DNA from: Flavobacteriales bacterium
Lineage (GTDB): Bacteria; Bacteroidota; Bacteroidia; Flavobacteriales_F; PHOS-HE28
DNA: 64,000 nt
Reading direction: 5' to 3'
Assembly: GCA_019638115.1 (NCBI GenBank)
Contig: JAHBUK010000002.1
Coordinates: 379,867-443,866 of the forward strand
In this document: piece after piece, positions 27,227-35,496 of the stretch
How the letters are laid out: the number at the start of each line of letters is the position of its first letter
Position numbering within the stretch: the stretch's first letter is position 1
Translations under genes and position numbers: made by a program
Notes under the pieces: model-generated
Told to the model about the DNA's origin: nothing
The model's input: only the letters and a program-made list of their open reading frames with translations
Databases searched by the model: none

Positions 27227-28324
27227 ATGACCACAACCCGGATGGCTCGCTTCCACACCCTTACCGTATCGCACGTTCACGCTGAGACCGCGAACAGCAT
27301 TGTGGTCGGATTCAAGATCCCCTTGGAACTCCGCGAGGATTTCCGCTTTGTGCATGGGCAGTACCTCACCTTGAAGCTGACGGTGAATGGAGAGGAACTG
27401 CGCCGCAGCTACAGCATCTGTAGCAGTCCCCTTGACCCCGATGAGATCCGCATCGCGGTTAAAAAGGTGCCCGGCGGAAGGGCTTCATCGGTTCTGGTGG
27501 ACAAGCTTCAACCGGGTATGACCTTGGACGTGATGACACCCATGGGCAATTTCACGACCGCCTTGATACCTGGTGCTCAAAGGCATTTCGTGGCGTTCGC
27601 AGCGGGTAGTGGAATAACGCCGATCCTCAGCATTCTGAAAACGGTTCTGCGCACTGAATCCGAAAGCCGATTCACCTTGTTCTACGGTAACACCGATGTG
27701 GATCGGATCATCTTCCGCGAGAAGCTGGAGGAGCTAAAGGCTCAATATGGCGACCGACTGGGGGTGCACCATATCCTGACCTGCGGAACCAACGAAGACA
27801 TGCTCTTCAACGGGCGGATAACCAGGGAGAAGGCAGCCCAGCTATTGGGGCGCTTTGTCAGCGACAGCCTCGATAAGGAGTACTTCATCTGTGGGCCGGA
27901 ACAGATGATGGTGAACGTAAGTGAAGCCCTCGAGGACCAGGGCGTGGAGAAGAAACGCATCCACGTCGAACTATTCACCACACCGGTGACCAGCGACGCC
28001 AAAGTTGCCCCAGTGGCCGTTGGGGATGGGGCATTCACAGGGATCTCCAAAGTGAAGGTCATCATTGACGGCCGCGAGTCCGTTCTGGACATCCCCGCCA
28101 GTGGCGACCCGGTATTGGATGTGGCACTGGATGCCGGTCTGGACGTGCCGTACGCATGCAAAGGCGCGGTTTGCTGCACTTGCAAAGCACGAGTGGTGGA
28201 AGGGCAGGTGGAGATGGCCATGAATTACGCCCTTACCGATGAGGAAGTGGAAGATGGCTATGTGCTGACTTGTCAGACACACCCACGCTCGGCGAACGTA
28301 ACGATCGACTACGACCAGCACTAA
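27227..28324 (+). CDS. paaE: Phenylacetyl-CoA epoxidase reductase PaaE
   Basis: A 365-residue reductase passing electrons from NADPH to PaaA. Domains in order: FAD-binding barrel (RRSYSICSSP, KKVPGGRASS), NAD-binding domain (VAFAAGSGITPILSI, FICGPEQMM) and a C-terminal plant-type 2Fe-2S domain with four cysteines in YACKGAVCCTCKARV and VLTCQTHP. Faces away from paaA with 146 bases between. Start at 27227 follows the promoter element; an ATG at 27242 is possible. Confidence 0.95.
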   Translation: MTTTRMARFHTLTVSHVHAETANSIVVGFKIPLELREDFRFVHGQYLTLKLTVNGEELRRSYSICSSPLDPDEIRIAVKKVPGGRASSVLVDKLQPGMTLDVMTPMGNFTTALIPGAQRHFVAFAAGSGITPILSILKTVLRTESESRFTLFYGNTDVDRIIFREKLEELKAQYGDRLGVHHILTCGTNEDMLFNGRITREKAAQLLGRFVSDSLDKEYFICGPEQMMVNVSEALEDQGVEKKRIHVELFTTPVTSDAKVAPVAVGDGAFTGISKVKVIIDGRESVLDIPASGDPVLDVALDAGLDVPYACKGAVCCTCKARVVEGQVEMAMNYALTDEEVEDGYVLTCQTHPRSANVTIDYDQH

Positions 28325-28328
28325 GGAA

Positions 28329-28410
28329 GAAGATGTGGAGATGAAGTGGATGTGAAGATGTGAGGGGCTCATCTCCACATCTTCACATTCCGGCATTTCC
28401 ACATCTCACT
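28329..28410. repeat. GATGTGGA-type inverted repeat after paaE
   Basis: Imperfect inverted arms (28329-28364 and 28368-28410) made of GATGTGGAGATG and GATGTGAAGATG units. It starts four bases beyond the paaE stop and precedes a conventional terminator hairpin. Confidence 0.85.
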
Positions 28411-28418
28411 AAAAGGGA

Positions 28419-28450
28419 GAGGCGGGCTTACGGGCCCGCCTCGTCTTTAC
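28419..28450 (+). terminator. Terminator after paaE
   Basis: Arms GAGGCGGGC (28419-28427) and GCCCGCCTC (28434-28442), six-base loop, followed by GTCTTTACT. Confidence 0.75.
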
Positions 28451-28510
28451 TCCGTTCCCGGTCGTTCGTTGCTTTGGTTAGTTGCGGGAGCGGGAGATCG
28501 TGTTCCTTGG

Positions 28511-29059
28511 TCAGAATGTGGCGCTTGCGATACCGGCCAGGCGCGTTTGTATGTGCGAGAGGTAGTGCTCACTGTGGTAGAAGCCTCCCATCTCATCGCT
28601 CCACTTCACAATGGCGGAAGGAAAGTCGGTGTAGAAGGGGTCGGCCAATTGGGCCTGGGCGGGCTGGAGGTTGACGTAGCACTCATAGTCCGGGTACTTC
28701 ACCAGGTCTTGTGGCAGGCGCGTGTCCACATAGATCATCTTGGGCTGGCAGCCAGGGGAAGTGATGTACAAAGTGAACATCTGGTCGATGTCCAACTCCA
28801 ACTCGAACCGTCCTTTCTTGGTTGCCACCTTCCCAAGCTCAACATTGTCCTTGAACAAGGTGAGCTCGAACTTCTCGGTCTTCTTGCCTTCCACGAACAC
28901 GAAGCCGTGAACCGGTAAATACCATCCTTCAGCTTGTTCGCGGCTATCGACCAAGGTCTTTTGCGCACTGGCCGTGGAAGCTGTGAGCAGCGAGAACAGC
29001 GTGACAACAAGCCCTGTTTTCAGGCTGCATTTCACGGGAGAGTGAGTGAATGCGTTCAT
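28511..29059 (-). CDS. Exported protein of unknown function
   Basis: A 182-residue protein with a signal peptide ending ASTASAQ. The mature part begins with a small beta-rich domain (FVFVEGKKTEKFELTLFKDN) like a carboxypeptidase-regulatory fold, then ITSPGCQPKMIYVDTRLPQDLV and PDYECYVNLQP, a pattern I associate with uncharacterised Bacteroidota envelope proteins. Stand-alone gene between the paaE terminator and the sensor-kinase operon. Confidence 0.75.
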   Translation of the reverse strand: MNAFTHSPVKCSLKTGLVVTLFSLLTASTASAQKTLVDSREQAEGWYLPVHGFVFVEGKKTEKFELTLFKDNVELGKVATKKGRFELELDIDQMFTLYITSPGCQPKMIYVDTRLPQDLVKYPDYECYVNLQPAQAQLADPFYTDFPSAIVKWSDEMGGFYHSEHYLSHIQTRLAGIASATF

Positions 29060-29118
29060 GATCTTCGTATTACTGTGGTGTTCCTACGGCGAAGGCATCC
29101 TCCGAGTTACGTTGCCCC

Positions 29119-30660
29119 TCAGGCGACCTTGAATAGCGGTGAGTGGGCGGTCGCTGCCTTTTGCATCGGCAGTGCAACGAAAACGGTCGTGCCGACACCT
29201 GGGGCGCTTTCAGCCCAAACACGTCCGCCATGCTTGCCTACCACGCGCTGCACAATGGCCAATCCAACACCGGTCCCTTCAAAGTGATCGGGGGCGTGCA
29301 GTCTCTTGAAGATCCCGAAGACTTGGTCGTTGTGTTTGCTGTCGAACCCCACGCCGTTGTCTTTTACATGGAGCACATGCATGCCATCCTTTTCGCAAGC
29401 TCCGATCTCGATCCTCGGCAGGCTTTCCTCCCTGGTGAATTTCAACGCGTTTGAAAGGAGGTTGTGCAGCACCACCTTCAGCATGGGGGCATCCGCCTGA
29501 ATGAGGCAATTGCCGGGTATGTCCACGATCAATTGGTCACGCCGTTCTTCGGGCACTTGTTCCTCGATCGTTGTGGCGATGAGGTCGGCCAGCAGGACAT
29601 CGCGCAGTTCCAGTTCACGCGTATTGGTCTGCGAAAAGCGCAGCAGGTCATCAACCAATTCCACCAGTCGCTGCGCCCCCTTTTGGATGCGCTGGGTATA
29701 AGCGGCTCCCTCCGTGTCCTTATGCTCCAGCGAGTGCATTTGAAGCATGTCGCTGAGCGCAATGATGTTCTTCAACGGAGAACGAAGGTCATGTGCAACA
29801 GTGTACGAGAAAGAGCCCAGGTCCTCCAATGCTTCAAGCAATTGACTTGTACGGACGGCCACCCGCTTATCAAGGTCGGAGTTGAGCTTCATCAAGCGTT
29901 TCTCCTCTTGTTTTCGGTCTGATATGTCTTTGATGATCGCTTGGAACAACTCGCGACCATCGGCATGTTTGCCCAGGTAGTTGGCTGTCATCAAGCAATC
30001 GATCAGGTCGCCTTTCTTGTTGCGCAAAGTCAGGTCGACGTTCACGAATTGATCACCTTCTCGTCGCTGCTTCAGAGACCTTACCAGTCCCCTGGGGTCT
30101 TGCAGGTGGTCGCCGAAGCGGGTCGTTAGTAGATCCTCGCGGGAGATGGCAAGAAGTCTTGCGCAGGCTTTGTTCGCATCGTGTATGGCGCCTCTTTTAT
30201 CCACGATCACGATCGGATCACCGGATGCCTCGAACACCTGTTTGAACTGGTGTAGCAGCTTGTCCTTGTCCTCCCTGAGCTGTTGTATCTCATAGGCCTG
30301 CTCCACGCGAAGTTTAAGGTCGTTGGCATCCCATGGCTTCGTTGCGTAAGCATAGATGCCGCCTTCGTTCACCGCTTGTACCACTGCTTCGAGGTCGGCG
30401 TATCCGGTCAGCAGCATGCGCATGACCTGCGGAAACCGCTTTCGGGCAATTGCAAGGAACTCCGAACCGGTCATGCCAGGCATGCGCTGGTCGGAAACGA
30501 TGATGTGAACGGACTCGCGTTCGAGCAGTTCAAGTGCCTCGGGGCCGGAAGCCGCAATGAACACCTCCCAGTCTCGGCGGAAAGTGGACCTGAAAGCTTT
30601 CAGGTTCCCTTGCTCATCGTCAACGAAAAGGACGCGGATACGATCGGAACTCATGGTCAT
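29119..30660 (-). CDS. Receiver-PAS-histidine kinase hybrid
   Basis: A 513-residue cytoplasmic signalling protein. Order: receiver domain (residues about 8-125; VLFVDDEQGN, phospho-acceptor in IIVSDQRMPG), PAS sensor domain (about 140-260; GDPIVIVDKRGAIHDANKAC), HisKA with the histidine in VAHDLRSPLKN, and HATPase (NLLSNALKFT, DNGVGF, GTGVGLAIV). A receiver at the N-terminus of a kinase suggests it is itself controlled by an upstream kinase, probably the 7TMR kinase 18 bases upstream in the same operon. No DNA-binding output. Confidence 0.92.
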   Translation of the reverse strand: MTMSSDRIRVLFVDDEQGNLKAFRSTFRRDWEVFIAASGPEALELLERESVHIIVSDQRMPGMTGSEFLAIARKRFPQVMRMLLTGYADLEAVVQAVNEGGIYAYATKPWDANDLKLRVEQAYEIQQLREDKDKLLHQFKQVFEASGDPIVIVDKRGAIHDANKACARLLAISREDLLTTRFGDHLQDPRGLVRSLKQRREGDQFVNVDLTLRNKKGDLIDCLMTANYLGKHADGRELFQAIIKDISDRKQEEKRLMKLNSDLDKRVAVRTSQLLEALEDLGSFSYTVAHDLRSPLKNIIALSDMLQMHSLEHKDTEGAAYTQRIQKGAQRLVELVDDLLRFSQTNTRELELRDVLLADLIATTIEEQVPEERRDQLIVDIPGNCLIQADAPMLKVVLHNLLSNALKFTREESLPRIEIGACEKDGMHVLHVKDNGVGFDSKHNDQVFGIFKRLHAPDHFEGTGVGLAIVQRVVGKHGGRVWAESAPGVGTTVFVALPMQKAATAHSPLFKVA

Positions 30661-30678
30661 TTGATGCGCTAATGGGAC

Positions 30679-32817
30679 TTAAGCCCGTTTCAAGGCGATG
30701 TTCTGCTGGCGAAGGGGCAGGGTAATGCGGAATTCGGACCCGGCTCCTGGCATGGACTCCACCTCGATTTGTCCATGGTGGTCCTGTATGATGCCGTACA
30801 CGATCGCCATACCCAGCCCGGTTCCTTCGCCTACGGCTTTGGTGGTGAAGAATGGGTCGAACATCCGAGCCTTCACTTCTTCGGTCATACCGATGCCATT
30901 GTCGGAAATGCGGATGCTTACGTAACCCTGGGTGCAGCTGGTGTGTACCCGAACTACGCGCTCCTTCAGATCTGGCCGCGCAAGGGTGGCTTGAACAGCA
31001 TTGGTAAGGATGTTCATGAAGACCTGGTTCACTTTGCCCGGGTAGCATTCTACCATTGGCAGCTCTTCCAAGGTCATATCGAACTCGACCTGATCGCGGT
31101 ATTGGGGAGCCAGAACGGTCAACGTACTGCGCAAGCCAAGGTTGATGTCCGCATCTTTCAGGTCGTTCTCATCAAGGCGCGAGAAGTTCCGTAAGCCACG
31201 CACGATCTCGGCAGTACGCGACGAACCTTCGGCTATGCTGCCAATGATATCGTCCAGCTCGGCAATGGACTCATCGAGCCCGAGCCGATCCGCCCGACCG
31301 CGCAATTCGGCCAGTTGTTCCGCAGCACGTTCCACCTCAATGCTCCGATATCCTTCCATCATGGATACGATATCCTCGATGTTCCTGCGGAGCGGTGCCA
31401 CATTGCTGGTGATGAAGTTGATGGGGTTGTTGATCTCGTGCGCAATACCAGCAGTGAGCTGACCGAGTGAAGCCATCTTCTCGGCGTTCACCAGTTGGGT
31501 CTGTGTACGCTTCAGGTCATCGTTACTGGCCTGAAGTGCTTGGGTACGTTCCTTCACTTTGGTCTCTAGTATCGCGTTCTGCTCGCGAATGATCCGCTCA
31601 TTCTCCAAGGAAGCGGCAAGAGCTTGTGCCTGTGATGCCTCCTTCTCACGCCGCAGTACGTTTATGCGATCGGCCAGACCGAAGGAGAGGAGAACGCCTT
31701 CGATGGCGGAACCGATAGGCATGGTGTATAAGGTCCAAGCGTTGTATGGCAATATGCCTATGTCCTTGAGCACAAAGACCACTGTTCCGATCAAGAACAC
31801 ACTCCATGCTACCAAGAAGAACCCTGCTTGACGTGAGCCCTTTCTCCAAACGGTGAAGACCAGATAGAGAAGGAAGGATGCATAAACCCCGGATATCAAC
31901 TGCGTGAGTAGATATGCTATGATGGAGGCTCCCGATATCTGTAGAACTATGCAGATCGTGAAGAGCAAATAGAATGGTCTTACGACCCTATCCAAATGAG
32001 GGGCAAAGGCACGTGGTTGAATGAACGTGCGAGTAAACTCTGTGGCTAGAATAGCCGTAAGTATGGTAAGCAAAACTGTAGCCTTGGTCGCCAACCAGGG
32101 CAGGTCTGGCCATAGGTAGAATGGCGCAGTTCCGCTGAAAGCCAATTGGGTAAGTCCTACGGAAAGTATGTATACAACATAGAGCAGATAGCTCTTGTTT
32201 CTCATTGAGAGATAGATGAAAAAGTTGTACAGAGCCATGACGAACATGATGCCTAGGAACATCCCCAGATAGAGGTTCCTCGTCATTCGTCCCTGGGCAT
32301 GGATGGTTGGCGTTGAAAGAACTATCGGAACTTGAAGTTGCTTGTCACTTCTTACCCGAATTAGTGCGCCAGCAGTCGTGCCCGGATCGATACGTAGTCT
32401 AAACGATAGCTCCTTGTCCTCCTGAATACGATCGGCCAAGGGTAATGCCAAACCGGATTTTCCGACCAATAGAGGTCCGGATGTTGAGCCATCGATTTGG
32501 TATACCTCGATCTCGTCGATGTCCGCATGAGATACGTGCAAAACGATGTCAGCGTCCACACCATCGTTCACGACGTTCAATCGAAGCCAATAATAGCTGC
32601 TGCTCAATCCAAGATTAGGAACCTCGGTTTGGAAATAGGGGAGACCTTCAAGCTTGGCGGCCGAACTAGGGGACAAGGTGCCTTCCACGTCCTCTATGTA
32701 GGTGACGTGTCGACCAAGTGGAATAGAGGATCCTTTTCCATCGAAGTGGAAAGGGCCTTGGGCGGAAACCCATAAAGGGGCAAATAGGACCCCAATAGAC
32801 ACACTGCGGAGCAACAT
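30679..32817 (-). CDS. 7TMR-DISM sensor histidine kinase
   Basis: A 712-residue membrane sensor. Signal peptide (residues 1-19), extracellular 7TMR-DISMED2 jelly-roll domain (about 25-165), seven transmembrane helices (about 185-395), a coiled coil, then HisKA with the histidine in LTAGIAHEINNPINFI and HATPase with NILTNAVQAT, DNGIGM and GTGLGMAIV. The extracellular domain in this family is thought to bind carbohydrate or small ligands. The sensor half is visibly AT-richer than the kinase half. Lies between the acyltransferase-like gene and the hybrid kinase. Confidence 0.94.
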   Translation of the reverse strand: MLLRSVSIGVLFAPLWVSAQGPFHFDGKGSSIPLGRHVTYIEDVEGTLSPSSAAKLEGLPYFQTEVPNLGLSSSYYWLRLNVVNDGVDADIVLHVSHADIDEIEVYQIDGSTSGPLLVGKSGLALPLADRIQEDKELSFRLRIDPGTTAGALIRVRSDKQLQVPIVLSTPTIHAQGRMTRNLYLGMFLGIMFVMALYNFFIYLSMRNKSYLLYVVYILSVGLTQLAFSGTAPFYLWPDLPWLATKATVLLTILTAILATEFTRTFIQPRAFAPHLDRVVRPFYLLFTICIVLQISGASIIAYLLTQLISGVYASFLLYLVFTVWRKGSRQAGFFLVAWSVFLIGTVVFVLKDIGILPYNAWTLYTMPIGSAIEGVLLSFGLADRINVLRREKEASQAQALAASLENERIIREQNAILETKVKERTQALQASNDDLKRTQTQLVNAEKMASLGQLTAGIAHEINNPINFITSNVAPLRRNIEDIVSMMEGYRSIEVERAAEQLAELRGRADRLGLDESIAELDDIIGSIAEGSSRTAEIVRGLRNFSRLDENDLKDADINLGLRSTLTVLAPQYRDQVEFDMTLEELPMVECYPGKVNQVFMNILTNAVQATLARPDLKERVVRVHTSCTQGYVSIRISDNGIGMTEEVKARMFDPFFTTKAVGEGTGLGMAIVYGIIQDHHGQIEVESMPGAGSEFRITLPLRQQNIALKRA

Positions 32818-32862
32818 GGCCCCGTGATACGGCTATGTCCGTAGCACGGTTGCAACATTACT

Positions 32863-33612
32863 TCACGCGGAATGTCGCAGGCGTTCGGCTTCAATATTCT
32901 GATACGCGTGCAGGTCTATGGTATTCTCGTTCATCTGCATATCGTAGTGTACCTCGAATTCTTGGTTCGCTGGTACTTCACTACGCACCTGTCGAGGACG
33001 TAGCCTCAGGCTGTAAAGTAGCTGGCGTTGCTCCATAGATGCATGCGGAAGCAACATCGTGTCGGGGTTTAGCATTGCCACTGCGGTAATCGTAGGGATA
33101 GGGTAGATGAAGGTTCCCTTGTCTCCGATCTCTTCCATAACGATGAACCCGTTCCGCTTGGGATGCCGTTGGGTGTAGGTGGCGACCAAACAGACCATGC
33201 GCCGCACTGAGACCATCGTAGCCATTGCTGTCACAGCTTGGCTTAGCAACACGGTTACTCCTTTCTGCGCATACCGGTTAGCGTTCCAAAGGCTGCAAAC
33301 CTCTCCGAGACCTTCTTCGACCATCGAGTCCAATTCGGTCTTGATACGGGGATCCAACTTGCCGATCGCCGATTCCATCGGAAGCGGCTCCTCATGAGTA
33401 GCGATCTGAAGTCTGATACCACCGACCATTCCGAGGTCATCGTGTAGGGCCACGATCAAGCAGGCATTCGGGTCTTTCAGCCAGCTCTCGGAGTTCGTGG
33501 TCACATTGGCAATGCCAAAATCCTCCAAGACACGTCGGTGTTCTTGCAAGAATTCTGCAGCCAGTGACGGGTTGTTTGGTGCCCTGAAGGCTTTGAGCGT
33601 AATCTTTTCCAT
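32863..33612 (-). CDS. Putative N-acyltransferase (GNAT/FeeM-like)
   Basis: A 249-residue cytoplasmic protein. ACLIVALHDDLGMVGGIRLQIAT looks like the central GNAT beta-strand motif seen in FeeM N-acyl amino acid synthases and acyl-homoserine-lactone synthases, and EVCSLWNANRYAQKGV and AMATMVSVRRMVCLVATYTQRH follow where those families place the next helices. Fold assignment is tentative. Start at 33612 follows the ThiF-like gene by 13 bases, so the two are co-translated or nearly so. The neighbouring kinases suggest the product could be a signal. Confidence 0.6.
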   Translation of the reverse strand: MEKITLKAFRAPNNPSLAAEFLQEHRRVLEDFGIANVTTNSESWLKDPNACLIVALHDDLGMVGGIRLQIATHEEPLPMESAIGKLDPRIKTELDSMVEEGLGEVCSLWNANRYAQKGVTVLLSQAVTAMATMVSVRRMVCLVATYTQRHPKRNGFIVMEEIGDKGTFIYPIPTITAVAMLNPDTMLLPHASMEQRQLLYSLRLRPRQVRSEVPANQEFEVHYDMQMNENTIDLHAYQNIEAERLRHSA

Positions 33613-33625
33613 GGCTAAATGGATT

Positions 33626-34783
33626 TCAGATTTCCAGAGTTCTGTCTTTGACAGCTTTGGATGGTTCCAAAGCTGTAACGGGACTGATTTGAACATCCAA
33701 GTCGGTCCACCAGCGACCGGAGCAATTGAGCTCGTTCAGGGCGATTCGTTTCCAGGCATCGCCAACTAATGCACCACCTAGCACAACTCCGCTGGCCAAC
33801 TGAGGCCACGTTACAATGCTCTTCCCCAACTCGGGCAGTGAGGCTTTCATGCGGTGACTCAAGGTGTCCATCCCCACCATCTGGGCCAGGAAGGGAAGCT
33901 TTTCCTCATTCGTCATGGGACGGTCTTCAGGCACCGGTGGCAGGTCCTCGATAAGGCCGTGCAATAAAGGCCGGTCCGGCTCCAGGTCGAAACGTTCTAC
34001 ATCGACAAGGCCACGGTCGCTGGTATCCATGATCACTGGGATCTTGAACTTCTTGGCACACTGCCGCGCGAAGATCTTCACATCCACACTGTCGCACTCC
34101 TCAATAAGCACGTCCAACTTCCCACCTTCGGTGAGGAATGCATCGATGTTGTCACGATCTATTCCCTCCTTGTAGATGGTCACCATAAGGAAGGGGTCCA
34201 ACTCGACGATCTCCCGTGCGGTGTTGATCACCTTGGGCACGCCCATTTCGTGAACGCCGCTGCGGATACGATTCAGGTTGCTTAGCTCCAGCGTGTCGAA
34301 GTCCGCCAAGCGGATCTCTCCGAAGCTGCGCTCCAGGGCCATTGTGAGACTCACGCTTTGGCCTACGCTCAGGCCGATCACGCCAACTTTCTTGGTAGCC
34401 AGAATGGCCTGCTCCTCGCGCGTGATCTTGTTGCGGTTCCGGTCGGTGCGGACCATGGCGAACTCGGCCTCGTCCAACAGGTGCACCAGGCGGAAGTTCC
34501 AGGGGTAATAAACCCAAACGCCATATTCGGCAGACGGTATGCCCTTTAGGTGGGCATGTGCGGCCTGGTCCAACTCATCCTTGCTGAACTTGGTGGCAGG
34601 GTGGAGCGAACGGACCAACTCGGTGAGCTGGCCATGGAGCGTGTCGTGCACGATCACACGCGGTTCGCGCTTCAGCAAAGCCTCCATCCTGTCCTTGTCC
34701 ATGGGCAGGCGGAAGAACTCCGGCCGGTAGGTCTCCCGGTCGGTTGCTGAAGCGCCTTGAAGGGCTTCGAGCAGAGCGGTCAT
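33626..34783 (-). CDS. ThiF/E1-like enzyme (Rv1355c-type N-terminal half)
   Basis: A 385-residue protein with an E1/ThiF adenylation domain at about residues 125-330: KKVGVIGLSVGQSVSLTMAL is the nucleotide-binding loop, then IRLADFDTLELSNLNRI with the conserved aspartate and arginine, and IVELDPFLMVTIYKEGI. It resembles Rv1355c-family proteins, which carry an additional nitroreductase domain; here that domain is absent. No CxxC zinc pairs and no obvious catalytic cysteine. The start at 34783 is fixed by a complete promoter between it and an in-frame ATG at 34852. Confidence 0.82.
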   Translation of the reverse strand: MTALLEALQGASATDRETYRPEFFRLPMDKDRMEALLKREPRVIVHDTLHGQLTELVRSLHPATKFSKDELDQAAHAHLKGIPSAEYGVWVYYPWNFRLVHLLDEAEFAMVRTDRNRNKITREEQAILATKKVGVIGLSVGQSVSLTMALERSFGEIRLADFDTLELSNLNRIRSGVHEMGVPKVINTAREIVELDPFLMVTIYKEGIDRDNIDAFLTEGGKLDVLIEECDSVDVKIFARQCAKKFKIPVIMDTSDRGLVDVERFDLEPDRPLLHGLIEDLPPVPEDRPMTNEEKLPFLAQMVGMDTLSHRMKASLPELGKSIVTWPQLASGVVLGGALVGDAWKRIALNELNCSGRWWTDLDVQISPVTALEPSKAVKDRTLEI

Positions 34784-34824
34784 GAAGAGTGTCGAGTGAG
34801 CTGTCCAAGGTTCTCTCGCAGGGT

Positions 34825-34854
34825 CAAATGTATACAACCGCGACTTATTCACAA
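34825..34854 (-). promoter_or_regulatory. Complete promoter of the ThiF-kinase operon
   Basis: On the minus strand TTG (34854-34852), 19 bases, then TACATTTG (34832-34825), the Bacteroidota -33/-7 arrangement. It lies 41 bases before the ThiF-like ATG. Confidence 0.75.
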
Positions 34855-34928
34855 GTTTTCAACAAAATATCAATAAGAAAGTGCCGGAACCTTTCCTGTA
34901 TGGCTTCGTTCCAGTGGTCCACAACTCC

Positions 34929-35429
34929 ATGCGTACGACCATGAGTGCAGCAACTCCGATACCCTATCTGGCGCCTAAGCCCAACGTGGTTTTCGTGGAC
35001 GACGACGCAGGGAACCGCCAGGCTTTCCTATCCAGCTTTCGCACGTCCATGAACGTGTTCACAGCATCCTCTTTGGATGAGGTGATGGCGCTTCTGGAGA
35101 GCCGGACCATTCATGTTGTAATAGCCGACCAACGAATGCCAGGCACACGCGGCAGTGAATTGTTGACCCTGGTGAAGGAGCGCTTCCCGAACGTGCGGCG
35201 TATGTTGGTAACGGCATACGCCGACCTTGAAGCGATCATAGAAGCCGTGAATAGTGGAGGGGTTACCAAGTACTTCTCCAAACCATGGGTTCAAGAACAG
35301 ATCGTGTCCGCAGTGGATAAGGCCTATGAAGAGCACGAAGCGGAAAGCGAGCGTGAGGAACGCATGAAGCGCTTGGAGGATGCCAACAGGCAATTGGAGT
35401 TCGCCCTGCGTCAACGCTTGTTATCATAG
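34929..35429 (+). CDS. Stand-alone response regulator receiver
   Basis: A 166-residue protein that is almost all receiver domain: NVVFVDDDAGNRQAFLSSF, the phospho-acceptor in HVVIADQRMPGT, LVTAYADLEAIIEAV and the conserved lysine in YFSKPW, then a short coiled coil (EREERMKRLEDANRQLEF). No output domain. It is closely similar to the receiver of the hybrid kinase in the divergent operon, so it is probably a phosphate sink or relay partner. Starts at 34929 or 34941. Confidence 0.88.
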   Translation: MRTTMSAATPIPYLAPKPNVVFVDDDAGNRQAFLSSFRTSMNVFTASSLDEVMALLESRTIHVVIADQRMPGTRGSELLTLVKERFPNVRRMLVTAYADLEAIIEAVNSGGVTKYFSKPWVQEQIVSAVDKAYEEHEAESEREERMKRLEDANRQLEFALRQRLLS

Positions 35430-35454
35430 CTGTAGAGCACCCCGGCTTATTCGA

Positions 35455-35492
35455 GAAGCGCCGCGTCACTCCGACCGCGGCGCTTTTCTTTG
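35455..35492 (+). terminator. Terminator after response regulator
   Basis: Arms AAGCGCCGCG (35456-35465) and CGCGGCGCTT (35476-35485) followed by TTCTTTG. It ends a few bases before the ATG of the next gene. Confidence 0.85.
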
Positions 35493-35496
35493 TCCC

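Noticed and set aside
34784-34852. Longer N-terminus of the ThiF-like protein from an ATG at 34852
   Set aside because: A complete promoter lies between 34825 and 34854, so transcripts would begin after that ATG.
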